From NCBI RefSeq assembly GCF_029784135.1, contig NC_073746.1, forward strand, positions 284,839,348-284,903,347: a DNA stretch of 64,000 bases, read 5' to 3'. How positions within the stretch are numbered: the first letter of the stretch is position 1; every line of letters starts with the position of its first letter. This stretch comes from Toxorhynchites rutilus septentrionalis (taxonomy: Eukaryota; Arthropoda; Insecta; Diptera; Culicidae). The position numbers were made by a program, and so were the translations under genes. A model generated the notes under the pieces. That model searched no databases. It was not told the DNA's origin and saw nothing but the letters and a program-made list of their open reading frames with translations. This document shows positions 35,030 to 46,548 of the stretch, piece by piece.

Positions 35030-35892
35030 TAAGGGTGGAAACAGAATGCCGCATTGTGCGTTGCTTCTCATCAGCTGTCATTGCTTGCGTTTTGTACTAA
35101 AACATTCGCCCGACGCAGTCTGTTGATTTGCTGTCACAATCTAGCGTTCGCGTCACCACTTTTCATGTAAACAAAAACAAAATAAAATTCGTATGAAAAT
35201 CTTGTTCTTGTTGTGTTCACGGATCAGTTGAATGTTTTTAAAAACAACACATCGACATATCCGCGCTGGCGGCATTGAGCTTCGTTTACTAGTTTAAGGG
35301 AGCGTGAAAGAATAGCTGATTTTCAGTCGGAATGAACACGTTTTCAAAATTAAATTTATAAATGAAAATTATCTTTTCCATATCAAATTAATATTCTATT
35401 TAAATGAAAAACATTTTTGTTTGCAGGTGGTGATAAAGTCTCATACGAAAATTGTTTATGAAGGCAACTCAATATTATGATGAAAAAATGCAGCAACAAT
35501 GTTGGGATTGTTTAGCCCTATGGTTGAATGAAAGTCAGAAACATGAGTTTCAAGTAATCTAATAACATGATGTGAAAAATTTCATTCAAATTTTAGAATT
35601 TAAAAACCGGCTTCGTGTCTTCTAATGTGATAGAGATTACACTAACAAGTTTGGGACCCAAATTAAGGCCCTAATTTGAAGTTACCAACAGACGTCAACA
35701 CCATGCCACTGTCATCGCGAATTCGGCGCAAGCAGTTTAGAACAAATGTTAGCGTTTAGTACAACGATGCTAATGACGCAACGCATTATTGTGTTCGATT
35801 AAATGGAAACACACATATTGAAAATGAAGTGTCAAAGCACAATTGTCGCAACGCCACGCATAGCGCGGCATTCTGGTCCCACCTTAAGTCCC
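35030..35892. mobile_element. Inner TIR element inside the foldback
   Basis: The left end CTAAGGGTGGAAACAGAATG and the inverted right end CTTAAGGTGGGACCAGAATG continue into CCGC and GCGTxGC similarity over ~35 bp. The core (35170-35730) is AT-rich and non-coding. The target duplication is not resolved. It appears to have inserted after the outer arms were formed. Confidence 0.55.
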
Positions 35893-36051
35893 AAAAAGTC
35901 GATTTTCGGCCAAAAAATTTTTTTTCGAGATGACACCAGATCTCGATGTTTTATGTGTAATTTTTTGTAATTTTTTTTTGATGTAATGTTGTAATTTTTG
36001 TAATTTTTTTTTGGAAGATTTTCGAGGATCAAAAAATCAAAACTTTGAGCG

Positions 36052-36111
36052 CTTTGAGGCACCCTTTGAGGCACCCTTTGAGGCACCCTTTGAGGCACCC
36101 TTTGAGGCACC
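36052..36111. repeat. Five 12-bp tandem repeats (CTTTGAGGCACC)
   Basis: Five identical, uninterrupted copies. On the minus strand they translate as an RVPQ repeat within a 137-codon ORF, which is a chance product. Confidence 0.97.
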
Positions 36112-36128
36112 CTCAAAATGTACATGGT

Positions 36129-37295
36129 CGGTTTTTGAAATTTGACTCGGGAATTACCGAATGAACCGATCGACGTGAAAATTTGTTCGTAGGGGTTTTT
36201 GGGGCCGGGGAGGATTCTTACGACAGTTCGAGATGGACCTGCCATACAAATGAATCACAAATTTCTGCATAACTCGAAAACTAATCAAGCAAATGGAGCC
36301 AAATTTGACATGTGAAGGTTTTAAGGGGCACGAAACGTTTCTATGGTGAACAGACACTCCTCCTCCTCCTTCTTAGGGGGACTGCCATATAAATGAAGCA
36401 TAAATTTCTGCATAACTCGAGAACTAATCAAGCAAATTGAACCAGATTTGGCATATGGAGGTTTTAGGGAGCATTAAATGTTTCTATGGTGGTTCGACAT
36501 ATCTACTCCTTCTCTAAGGGGAAGGGGACTGCCATACAAAAGAATCACAAACTTCTGCATAACTCGAGAACTAATCAAACAAATGTAGTCAAATTTGGGA
36601 TGTGAGGGTTTTTGGGTATCAGAAATGTTTCTATGATGGTATGAAACCCCTCTTTCCTCTGAAATGGAGAGGAGGTTCTATAAAATATTACACATATTTC
36701 AACCAAACATGACAATTGAAAATTTTCGGAAAATTTTGAAAGAGAATTGGAAAATTCGGAAAATTGAATTCCAATATGTTCTATAATCACATAGTGGCAA
36801 GCGTTGTTAGTTCATTCGATGTTTGCGCTAACGAAATTGATATTTGTTCGAAAGTGGAAATGGAATTTAATGTGATAAGACGCACTTCTATATTTTCTTA
36901 TATCTATATAAATAAAAATGGATCGCCGAATGTGTTGATAATAGCAAAACTCGAGGAAGGAAGTGTTCGGTTTAGGACTGTCTTCATTCTCTCATATTTT
37001 CTGTATCAAACATTTATTCCATGTAACGGAGAAACATGTTATTTGCAAGTGTTTTAAAAACCTTGAACGAGTATTGTATCTGAAAATAATCTAATATTAT
37101 AATGACGAGTTTTGGTAGAAATATTAGGAATTTTATAGTAAAAGGTAATTTTAAAAGTCGATTAGAAGATCAATCAATGAACTGTTCTGCAAATGGACCC
37201 ATGAACGTGCTCTTAGTAAGAAAACGTGAATGTTTGAAAGTATGGATAACAAAAAATAAATTTTGGGCGAGACGAAGTTTGCCGGGTCAGATAAT
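36129..37295 (+). mobile_element. Helentron-like element H2
   Basis: It shares GGGGCCGGGG, three minisatellite units (CTGCCATACAAAT-type cores at about 36239, 36381, 36528) and the AATTTTCGG-rich block with H1. A second 5'-like start, ATATAAATAAAAATGGATCG, lies internally at 36907. The 3' end reads GGGCGAGACGAAGTTTGCCG followed by GGTCAG. It ends against a family A right-end fragment. There is no Rep/helicase coding sequence. The copy appears 5' truncated against the foldback element. Confidence 0.6.
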
Positions 37296-37296
37296 G

Positions 37297-38699
37297 AAAA
37301 ATAAAAACAAACGGTTCTAATATTTTACGAAAATGAGTAAGACCAGTCTTCCGGAAAACACTTACACATGTCCACGCGATGTGAAAATTCCATGTTTTTG
37401 TTTGAATTCGAACATGATTCTCGCTACTGTTGAGTGTCTATCCCCAACACGAACAATGATACACAAACATAGACATGTGAAAACAAACACGATGTTTATA
37501 ATTCAAGAACATCATGTACAAACATATCACCCGATGTCGCAGTATTCATTGCTTTCGTTTCGTTTCTTTTCATACTCGGAAAGAAATTATTCATCCCAAA
37601 ACATTTCTTCGTAGAATACTTTTTTACAGAAACGAACTTGAAATTTAGTTCGCATTTCAAAAATTGCACGACCTAAGAGGCTATAAGTTCATGCACCAAA
37701 ATATATATTTTTATTAAGGCTCATATGGCGTCAGCCTAACGGGGCCGAAAGTTCAATATTTTGACAATGTTTGCTTACAACTATGTTAGTAATATGTAAC
37801 CGATTACTCGCGGTTGGCTCGAGGTTAGTATTACAAGTGTTCTCATAATTGGGATGTCGCAGTCTTCAGTGCTCTGTACGTGTACCCGACATGGGATACT
37901 TCCTATTGGGATGCAGCTGACCATTAATCAGCAACGACCCCCTAGTCTGCACCCCATATCTAGCGTGGTGCGTCTTTTTCGACTCGAGGAATCCAGGATA
38001 GAATGATCACTAGCCGGCGCAATCATCAGCTCGTGTAGAGTTGTCATGAGCGGTACAACCTTTGGCTCTTGTTGAATCATCAGTGGACTGCACAACCTTC
38101 GGTCCGTGTATCTGGAAAGAGTGTGTGTATGTATTGCCGCGACTAAGTAAAAGTTTATAGATCGTTCATGCACATTTTGCAAGTCTGATTAAATAATCCT
38201 TGGTTTCGTTCAAAGAAAACATTCTCTGAATAGAAAGAAGCTTTCTATTTTTTTTGCGTGCATGTTGGCAATTGAAGTCTGGGGAGCCGACTGCATAGCG
38301 GGCGACGTCGTACAAATGCTGACCAAAAAAATAAATACTCAAAAATTAGTTTTAGATGCAACCTTCAGCGGCACACAGCAGAACCAGCAGAGAAATTTCA
38401 GCGGCTAAAACACACCATTAATTTCTCGATATTATTACAAACTGAATGAAGGAAAAAACTAAAAACTACACTTACACTGCACTACATATGCTATGTGTGC
38501 ATGCGATTGCATAATCCTTTCTTCTCCTCTTCTCCGCCCCTTTTTGTCATGTTTGTACTCAAACACAAAACTGTGAACAGCAGCGTGGCCATGTTTATTC
38601 CGGACGCAGTGTTTTTTGTGAAACATAGAAGACTGAGTAAGACTATCACTTTTCAAGAAAATCTGAGAACCTCTCTATCAGTTTGGCATGGAATGGCTG
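37297..38699. mobile_element. Family A right end, split by a 1.29-kb insertion
   Basis: 37297-37343 matches the family A block AAAAATAAA...GGTCTAAT...TTTTGCG, and 38644-38699 continues with TATCACTTTTCAAGAAAATC to TTTGGCATGGAATGGCTG. The consensus is continuous once 37344-38633 and one target repeat are removed. Confidence 0.7.
37344..38633. mobile_element. 1.29-kb insertion with 9-10 bp target duplication, MULE-like candidate
   Basis: TGAGTAAGAC occurs at 37334-37343 and 38634-38643, directly flanking this block within a family A sequence. The ends are AGTCTTC and, inverted, AGTCTTC (GAAGACT). A further inverted match, ACATGTCCACGC against ACATGGCCACGC, lies within 60 bp of each end. A 9-10 bp duplication with imperfect TIRs suits Mutator-like elements. 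The interior 37700-38190 looks on the minus strand like the 3' end of a non-LTR element (ending CCTTAATAAAAATATATA), so the block may itself be composite. Confidence 0.55.
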
Positions 38700-38990
38700 T
38701 ATATTGATAGATTAGGCGTAGTCATACGTTGAAATAAAATCGCATGACTATAATTATACTCCTCACTGTATTTATTTTCTCTCCGCAAGATTTAAGTTTA
38801 AGTCAAATTAGCTGTAATTCTCCGAAAAAATTGCCATGCATGTATTGACCCGGAATTTTAGGAAGGTAACATTGAGCAACATGGAGATTCACCAGTGAGC
38901 GAGAATTCAAATCACATGGTTGAATTTTTCAGCTGTTTTCTAACACATATCATATTGACATGAAGCACAATCGCGAACACTTCCTGGTGT

Positions 38991-41170
38991 TGCGTAATGC
39001 GTTTCTAAATGTCTCTCGATGTTCCCAGCTAATGTAACAACAATTACCCAACACTTATTGCATCAAAAAGTGATTCTGCCCTCCCAGCCGTTAACTAGCT
39101 TCGCTTACTCGCATCACAGACTTCCCGCCTCTTGGTGCTGATGTCCAAGAAAGTCCGCCACTTTAGGCGGTTTCTCAATTATTCGTGACTATCCATCAAC
39201 GCGATTACCGGAATGATCAACTTGCGTCGACTGCATGTTCCCACTGCGTTTGCCAGGTGAAATTACACCCAATAACTGTAAGCATTACCGGCCAAAGTTG
39301 TTGTTGTTGCTGTTGCTGTTGATGATAATGAAGACTGCTAGGTTATGTATGTTTATGTTTGTCTATTTGGAGGAATTAAGCAATATACATATAAACAACA
39401 ACCACCGGAGAAAGAGCTAGAAAGGCCACTCCACTTGCTAGCTTCTGATTTTAATGGGGCATAGCTTTTCCTCCCTTAGTTGTGAAGAGTTTCAAGCGCA
39501 GCGCACGTGGCGTGATTAGCCGATACTACTAGCGCCATTGGTTTTTTTCCGTTTTGCTAATGACCAACCGACTCTCACATTAACCCAAATGGCCTCCTAT
39601 GGCGGCGGAATGTGAGCTTATTAGGGAAATTGTCATCCACTTGGGGGCTGGAGGCTGTGTTGGCATGTAATTTTTGTTTCATCTATAGCTGGGATGCTTG
39701 CCGGGAGTTGAGAGATTTTTTTTATTTTTTGTTTTTGTTATCGAAATCAAAGCATTTGCTAACGATCGTTCTTTCTTTTTCCATTACAGGTAAGTCCCGC
39801 GATTATGCCGCCATCAGGACCATCCGCATCATTACTTCACATCACACGCTTCGCTACATCCAATCCAAAGTCACTTCACTCGTTATGTGGCGTTTTTCAA
39901 GTTCAAGCTCCTCTTGAACGCGTGTCGGCATGCCCTCGTGTCTAGACAAACGAGTTCCAAAAAGTATTCGCAAAAGGAATGAGGAATGCCGAAGCACCGC
40001 TCTCCCAGGGGGATATTTTGAAGCAAAATTCAACCCAACCAACCAACGGGAGGGCCGTAACGGGAATAATAAAACAATTTCCGCACGCATCAAAGATAAA
40101 AGCAACTTCCCCTTTTTAACCAACGTTCGAAATTCGACGCTACAATTGCGTCAAAAATTAATAGGATATGACTCATCACCCAGGCAGACGCGATTTTGTG
40201 AAAAAAGCAAAGAATATTCCCCCTTATGTAGGATATAAGTGGATTATACAACTTGTGAACTGCATTTGGGTCCGGTAACGAATGGAATTACGATAAGTGT
40301 GGAACGTACGACCCCTGTTGTCACGAAAGGATTCTTTCCGCAGTGACAAGAAATGGCATCGAGTAATCGGATCCCCTTTGGTCGAACATTGCAACTAACG
40401 ATGCGGGGGTTCCATAAATAAATATAACCCCTCCTTCAATTGTGATGTATAACTTTCCCGGCTTGTAAAGTTAGGACACGATTGTCTTTTTCAACTCTCA
40501 ATTAAAGGGATCACGAAGCTCGACCGGACTAATTAAAGCTCGTATGCTTTACGGAGTCTGCGGCTTCGTGACTTTCACAGTGGCAGCCTCGGGCCACTGT
40601 GAACATCACGAATTTCACATTAGTACTTAAATTATCGAAGTAAAATCTAATTTGGACGCAGTTCTGTGATTGTTTTTTTGTGTAATCAAAATTTTGTCTC
40701 GTACTATTAGTTTTCTATGGCGAATGTCTTGTCGAGGCACAGACACCATAAACACTATTGCGCAACTCAAAAGTCTTTTGCCACTTTTGCCAAGGTTCCC
40801 ATGAACACCTGACGATAGCCAACCAAATAGCTGCAATATTTCTTAATTGCATTTCTTCCGTTGTACACCATTCCGAAAATACGATCTGTTCCGATTTACC
40901 CACCCAAACCAGGCACTAAATTCCGACTCAGCAGCTGCTACCCCACCCTTCATTCCACCGCACCCCGTTCTACGGTTGAGGATAGCGGAATTTCATCTCC
41001 ATTCCACGTCAATATGTGCACAATCTCATGTCAACCTCCCAAAGTCTCGGAAGACAACATCATCCGACCTTCTGACTATTAATGAGTTAATGGCAGTCAT
41101 TATCATTCATAAATCAATCGATCAATACCACCATCCCCTAAAACAAGCCAGCCAGCCATGAAGAGCTGTG
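38991..41170. other. Single-copy GC-richer island, probable intronic DNA
   Basis: This is unique in the window, with a GTT/GCT tract at 39297-39322 and ORFs up to 104 codons without domains. The recursive splice-site candidate at 39789 lies inside. No exon with matched acceptor and donor and a coding frame was found, which agrees with a long intron whose exons lie elsewhere. Confidence 0.4.
39755..39795 (+). other. Candidate recursive splice site (zero-length exon)
   Basis: A branch-point-like TTGCTAAC (adenine at 39762) is followed by TTCTTTCTTTTTCCATTACAG ending at 39789, with no AG in between, and then directly by GTAAGT at 39790. A strong acceptor fused to a consensus donor is the hallmark of ratchet points in long insect introns. 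It implies + strand transcription. Chance occurrence is possible. Confidence 0.5.
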
Positions 41171-41517
41171 TTGTGAGGTGAAGTGAGGTGGGCTTGAGTT
41201 TCATTTTTCTCTCTACCATTCTTCTTTGATTGGGAAGATATAAATTTCATTTAAATCAATTTAGCGAAAAATAGGCAAACGGAATTTACCAAAACAGAAG
41301 TCCAATCAAATAGACCTCATCGTGTTTTGGTTTCTATTTTTATCGGAATTCATTGACGTAGGTTTGGCAGCTAATGATGGCATGGAGAGATGAAAAAAAA
41401 ACAGACAGGAACTCATGCATTGTGCGAACTATTTAGTTCTTTTCGTATTCGGATTCATCGACTTCAATTGCTGTTAAGAATTATCGAAATAATGATTCTT
41501 TTAAAATCCTATTAACT
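41171..41517. other. AT-rich DNA, nothing recognised
   Basis: No feature seen. Confidence 0.3.
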
Positions 41518-41600
41518 GGTGAGTCATAAGTAGCGAGACTAAATAAAAACACGTTTGACCATTTTTTAAATTCAATTCTTTATTGCATTTTCACAGGTCT
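41518..41600 (+). mobile_element. Transposon terminus (CGTCATAAGTAACGGG family)
   Basis: GGTGAGTCATAAGTAGCGAG, ACTAAATAAAAACACGTTTG and TTTATTGCATTTTCACA match 46446-46540 over ~85 bp. This is a repeated terminus, perhaps of a mariner-type element. The other end was not found. Confidence 0.45.
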
Positions 41601-43483
41601 ATACAATGTGCGTTTGATGTGACGTTTCGAATACAATTACAAAAGTGGCATTTGAATATGAACTGCTTGAAAAAATGAATGTTTCAATTCGCTTTGATGT
41701 ACATGAAACCGGTATACTCAAAAAATTTGTTCGATGTCTTCAAATTGCATAAAATGTTGAGATCTACTGTCTTCTCGATTTTTTTTCGTCAAAAACCGAC
41801 TCTGGGATTTCTGACAAAGGTGAACTTGAATATGTCTCAGGTACTAATGACAATGGTCAACCTGATTTCCATTTTCAACGGGATTTCCAGCAAAATGTTG
41901 ATTTGCACGATTAAATATTCTATGCAAAATATTAGCTAGGACTTCATTTACTAGTGTCACAAACGTCAAATTTTGATTTTTTTTTTTTGAAAACCGAAAA
42001 AATCAACCAAGGGACCATCCAACATGAAATCAGGGTTTTCAAAAAACATTTTTTGATGCCAAATGCTTTAAAATTGCATGAGACGTCGAGATTTATAGGA
42101 GAAGTGTGTAATACACACCCCCTAAGCGAGAATGGTTTTATCTTGACCGTGCTCTTCAAATTTAACGTCAGTACGTAGATTAGTTAACCCTCAGTCATCT
42201 GTAATCGTTCTGTATTTTAGATACTGAATAACAAAAGTACTACGAATTTTATTTTGTAAGGCGCCCAAATTCTAAATTTCCAATCATACGGTGTTAAATG
42301 GCCCAGCAGAAGTCTAATATGCCCATGAGTTGTTTCTCTCAGAGACTATAAAGCTCAGAGAAACAGCTTGTATGAATGAGAGATTCCATCAATCTATTCC
42401 CTTCATGCCCACCATTGAAGACAAGAAATCGTTTCTCCGGTGAGCGTGTTCTCCTAGTATTCGTGCATTAATTCTCTAGTCCCCGCTCTTGTTTTTTTTG
42501 TATTCTCTGAGCACAAAATATAGATGCCAGATGTGAAGACATGTTTTCGTTGTCAAGACATTTAATTTTGTGAAAACATACCGAGATCATTTCAAAGTAT
42601 GTGAAAACAATTGTTTGTGTGATTTATCGAACATGATTTAGAAATATCGTATTGGTTTGCTCATTTTTGTTCATTACGATTACATTAAAAGATATTTATT
42701 CGTGCCATGCAGAGATATTTGAAAAAATCATCTGGCATCCCTCACATACAAGCTATTTTTCTCGTGAAAATGTTATCCGGCCGAAAGCGAGCAAATTGCC
42801 CCGATTGAGGGTATGCCATACTGCCCGATGGTAAGCTGATGCGGAAAATATCAAATTGAGAAGGAAATGAATCCTTTCTTACCATTTTCTTCATCTGAGA
42901 TATTCACTGGGAACTCGACTCAATAAATATGACCCACAGTTATCGCCTCTGAATCGGTTTCAAGCAACAAAAACCTTATAGAAATGATGTAGTAAATTAC
43001 ATCGAAAATCGCTTCCAAAGAAAATTATTTTTCTTATTTTTTTTAAAGCATGTTACAAATGTAAAACTTGCATAGTAGGATTCTATCATTGACTAGCACG
43101 ATTGCCTATATCCATTGCATTTCTATTCTTGCTGGTTTACGAGAAAATCAGGCGGATCAAATTGCCCGGCAGGTTTTAGACACATCTTCTCTACTGTTAT
43201 CACGAATTTTCCCTTCTGGTCAAAAATTATCTTTTAGGCAATCGATCGTTTTTCCGTCTGAACAGGGAGACTTCCTCGTTGGATGAACGGGAAAGATCCG
43301 ATAGAAAACGTTCAGTAAGAACTGAGAGTGGAAAAGATCGTCAGGGAGCAAATTTGACGAAAATCACAACGCTCTGTACCTCAAATGGCTGAAATTGACG
43401 ATGCACAATGTGCTCAAACATCACTTGCAATGACAAGCTTCCAAGCTTCGAAGAAGACACGGTTTGGAAGGGGAACTCTGCGA
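41601..43483. other. AT-rich intergenic DNA, nothing recognised
   Basis: ORFs of 60-86 codons without domains. No TIR pair or RNA gene is seen. Confidence 0.3.
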
Positions 43484-43758
43484 TACTCTATCCAAATTGT
43501 ATAAGAGCACCTTGAATATATTTCGTTGTAACACAAACGGTTAGAATTTCAACAAGATATTTTTTATACATTGTTCAATGCTTTGAATAGAGTATATTTA
43601 ACGCCAATTACGTTGAAAAGAGTTGATAAAAGAGTAAATAGAGTAATAACTTGGAAAACTCATTTTGGCACACTATTTACCAATTCTCCATTTCTCCGAA
43701 GTTGCGGCCTTGAGTTCATCAATTATGATGTACTGTCTCAGCGTAGATTCTGCATACT

Positions 43759-44029
43759 TCTTCTTCTCGAATGGCGTTAACGTTCCCTGTGGAACTTTTG
43801 CCGTCTCAACGTATGCATTAACTAGCGTCGTTTATCAATATTTAGTTGAGATTTATTAAGCCAAATAACACGCCTTCAATGTATTCGGAGGGGCAAACTC
43901 TAGAATACGCGTGACCACAGTGCAAGTCGATGGAAATTTCTTTGACGATAAATCCCCCGGCCGGAACGGGAATCGAACCCGAACACCCGGCATGATAATG
44001 TGAGACGCGACCCACTCGACCACGGGTGC
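43759..44029 (-). mobile_element. SINE2 copy with 14-bp target duplication, inserted in T3
   Basis: AGATTCTGCATACT at 43745-43758 is repeated at 44030-44043. The empty site is seen in T1 and T2 (TAGATTCTGCGTACAAGG). On the minus strand the element begins with a tRNA-like head: A box TGGTCGAGTGGGT and B box GGTTCGATTCC. A body with ACGTTGAGACGGC follows, and a GAAGAAG tail. These are RNA polymerase III-type SINE features. A second copy is at 59636-59875. It recalls the Aedes Feilai type, but the assignment is tentative. Confidence 0.85.
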
Positions 44030-44119
44030 AGATTCTGCATACTAGGATCGCTTTAAAAAATCTGGAGAGCGTTCCGGCCAGTCAAATAAGTCAAGTTTTT
44101 GGTCCCTAATCCTTTGCTG

Positions 44120-44650
44120 CTATGAATAGCGGCATTGTCTTGCTGGATAGTGAGTTTTTTTGCAACGATATCTGAGCAAAAATAGTTGGAGAGAGGATTC
44201 CAGAACATGTGTGTAATCTTTGCTATTCATTTTGAAGGATGTGGAAGCTATCTTGAATCTTCCGGTTGCACAGAAGCCCACCCAAAATGTAAGTATATAG
44301 CAAAATGTATTCTTTTGGAAACATTCTTTGTCATTACATATCATGTCCCACTGTCGGTTCGTGTGAGCTTTGGCAAAACTCTGACGTCTGTCGATGTGAG
44401 ATGGTGTAAGATTAGGAGCTCTAACCTTTTTAGCCTTCTTTATGTAAAGACTTCCCACCAAAACTTGACGAATTGTCTCCTGGGAAAGCTTCAAATTCAA
44501 AGATAACTTTATTTGCAGAAGCGATTATGAGATATTCGTAGCTGTTCTAAAACTTTCCCGCTTATCTCGATCAGAGAGCTTCAATTTATGTGGCGTCTTC
44601 TTTTTACCGTATCCTTGAGGTTTCTACAAATAATTGAGCACTACTTAAGA
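44120..44650 (-). pseudogene. Tc1 transposase pseudogene (T3)
   Basis: On the minus strand, 44640-44560 keeps the linker PQGYGKK...KLSDRDKRE. The next ORF reads NLKLSQETIRQVLVGSLYIK and then TPSHIDRRQSFAKAHTNRQW, the second HTH subdomain and start of the DDE region. Core fragments WVGFCATGRFKIASTSF and DYTHVLESSLQLFL follow. About 150 bp containing the first catalytic aspartate are deleted between KECF and FWVGF, and frame breaks occur elsewhere. It is inactive. Confidence 0.82.
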
Positions 44651-44689
44651 CAGTATTCTAGTATAGAAATTTGAAAAAAAATCAATTTT

Positions 44690-44960
44690 CTTCATATTTC
44701 TGTAGTTTAGTCATTCAAGAATGTACCCTAGAGAGGACTTATCGAAAATCCTTTTATTTACCGAGTTAGAGCCATTTTAGTGATGCGGTATCTTACCTGG
44801 TACGGCTACAAAAATGAACTTCAAACGCGTTTTCCTCAAAACAAGTTTTTTCAAACTGGCGTACACGATATCTCGAGTTCTACTGAACCGATTCGATGTG
44901 ATTTGGAACGTCTAAAATAACAAATACTAACATGTAAAGTGTTCTAAAACATAGTTAATC
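44690..44960. repeat. Dispersed repeat E, copy 2 (inverted)
   Basis: This is the inverted partner of 23870-24190, sharing GAGCCATTTTAGTGATGCGG and the CTGAACCGATTC block. It is non-coding. Confidence 0.65.
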
Positions 44961-45034
44961 AGAGTTTTCTAGTAAAACTCAAGGGGTGCCGATCTTACCC
45001 CCAGTACCCCTATGGATACATTGTGCGCCTTTTC

Positions 45035-45290
45035 ATGAATTTGGTTCAGAACTGGTGTCGGGAAAATTTGAACGATTTATTGACCAATGATGGACGGTCT
45101 CCTAATTCACCAGATCTAAACCACTTGGATTGCTTCCTATGGTAATACATGCTGTCGAAGGTAAACGAGCCCAAGGTGTCTATGTTCAAGAGCGTGATCA
45201 TCAGAATTTGGGACGAAATGCCTGCGAAGAGTTCGAGAAACATTTGAAGCTAAAGCCTAAAAGGTCGAAAACAGTGTTATTCCGAAACAT
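45035..45290 (+). pseudogene. mariner transposase C-terminal pseudogene
   Basis: The + strand encodes LVQNWCRENLNDLLTNDGRS, then PNSPDLNHLDCFLW, a stop, and YMLSKVNEPKVSMFKS with IRIWDEMP. SPDLNxLDxFLW is the third catalytic block of mariner-type DD34D transposases, and YMLSK...IWxEMP continues the family pattern. There is an in-frame stop directly after FLW. The N-terminal two thirds are missing. Confidence 0.78.
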
Positions 45291-45479
45291 ATCCTGAAAG
45301 TGATCAACATAATATTACCTTTCATTCAAAACATTAACCAATAAAATCTGAACATCTTCTGTAAAATAATGGTAGTTTGAATTTGTATGAGAAAATATTA
45401 GTATTTTGTAGTATTTGACTCCTGGCAAATGGCAGCTTAAGTTTCTGAAAACAGAAATTTCAAATAAGGATTTAATCTT

Positions 45480-45890
45480 GATTAATGAAACAGGCATTTG
45501 AATCTACAACCTGGAATCTAATTTTTGACCTGAAATATTTGATATGGATCTGAATGTAGTGCGAGGAACTCTACTCTGAATCTAGGATCTAAAAGTCAAA
45601 TTTAGAGACTTTAACTTGAATTTTTCAAAATTTGCGTTTTTTTTGTAATTGAACAAATTTTGAATGGCGAAATCTCCAACGAAAAGAAATTTGGAATATA
45701 GAAATAAATTTGAATTGGAATATATTCGGGATCATATAAGCCGTATAACCTGGAATCAGTTTCTGAATCCGTATTTGTGAACCAGAATAGCATTATTTTA
45801 TTCCATAATCTGAATTTGAGTATGTTGTTGGCATCTGGGAACCACAATCTTAATCGAACTTCGAATTTCCAATCCTAAACATTCAGGGGT
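45480..45890. repeat. Degenerate GAATCTGAATCTGG-type repeats, left block
   Basis: Short irregular units of GGAATCT/GAATTTG recur. The same texture continues at 48090-48660 on the other side of the 46132-48083 element, so that element probably landed inside an old minisatellite. Confidence 0.5.
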
Positions 45891-46548
45891 ATACAGAAAA
45901 GCCTAGTAGAGAAATATTTTATAATTGTTCAAGTTCACTTCTTAACTTCTTCAGAGGCTAATGGTCGCATTTGACAGAGGAAAAGGGCCTATTTATAATT
46001 TCGGGGTGACTAGCAAATATTTCAGAATATGTTGAAGGTAGCATTTTTTCATCGCTTGTGTTTTTCTTTAGTATGAGATATCTTCTGTTTAACGTTAGAA
46101 ATTCAGAATCAAAAAATGAATTTAGGATACAGTAATGCATCGAAATCCGGACGCTTAAGCGCATACGATTATAACTTCAACTACTAAAAATACTATTGAA
46201 ATATTAAAGAATGAAAAATTAGCGTTCCTATAGAATTAGGAAGCTTTCATCTAAGTTATGAATCACAGAGTTCCACAAAATCATGTTATATTTGTTCAAA
46301 ATTTGAAGTTTCTTTCATTGTGTCGTGATTTTAAATCCGGACACTTTTTTAATCATGCTTTGAAATCCGGACACTTTTGCTTTTACATCTGGACACGTGT
46401 TTTCGTTGCAATTCTTCGAGAGAAATTATTTATTAATTATTGTAGAACCTCTTAACGGGTGCGTCATAAGTAACGGGACTAAATGGAAACACGTTTGGTA
46501 CAAAAGCTATTATTTATTTAATTATTTATTGTATTTTCACAAGATGAC

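Larger units (their letters stand above)
34906..36128. mobile_element. Foldback-type repeat flanking an inner element
   Basis: ACCATGTACATTTTG near 34911 and GGTGCCTCAAAGCGCTCAAA near 34988 are mirrored at 36110-36126 and 36040-36060. The arms continue with AGTTTTGATTTTTTG. The right arm has an expanded 12-bp tandem tract that the left arm lacks. Confidence 0.65.
43484..44655 (-). mobile_element. Tc1-like transposon copy T3, decayed, with SINE inserted
   Basis: The left end TACTCTATCCAAATTGTATA is a mutated version of the T1/T2 end. Homology to T1 follows through the C-terminal, core and linker coding regions up to the HTH at about 44655. The right inverted repeat is missing. It is the most diverged of the three copies. 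Confidence 0.8.

Noticed and set aside
35832..36245. 137-codon minus-strand ORF with five RVPQ repeats
   Set aside because: The repeat is the 12-bp tandem tract. The ORF spans foldback, inner element and Helentron borders and has no domain.
43965..44030. Possible tRNA gene (B box GGTTCGATTCC on the minus strand)
   Set aside because: It is the head of a SINE with body, tail and target duplication. A second copy at 59815-59875 has the same body.
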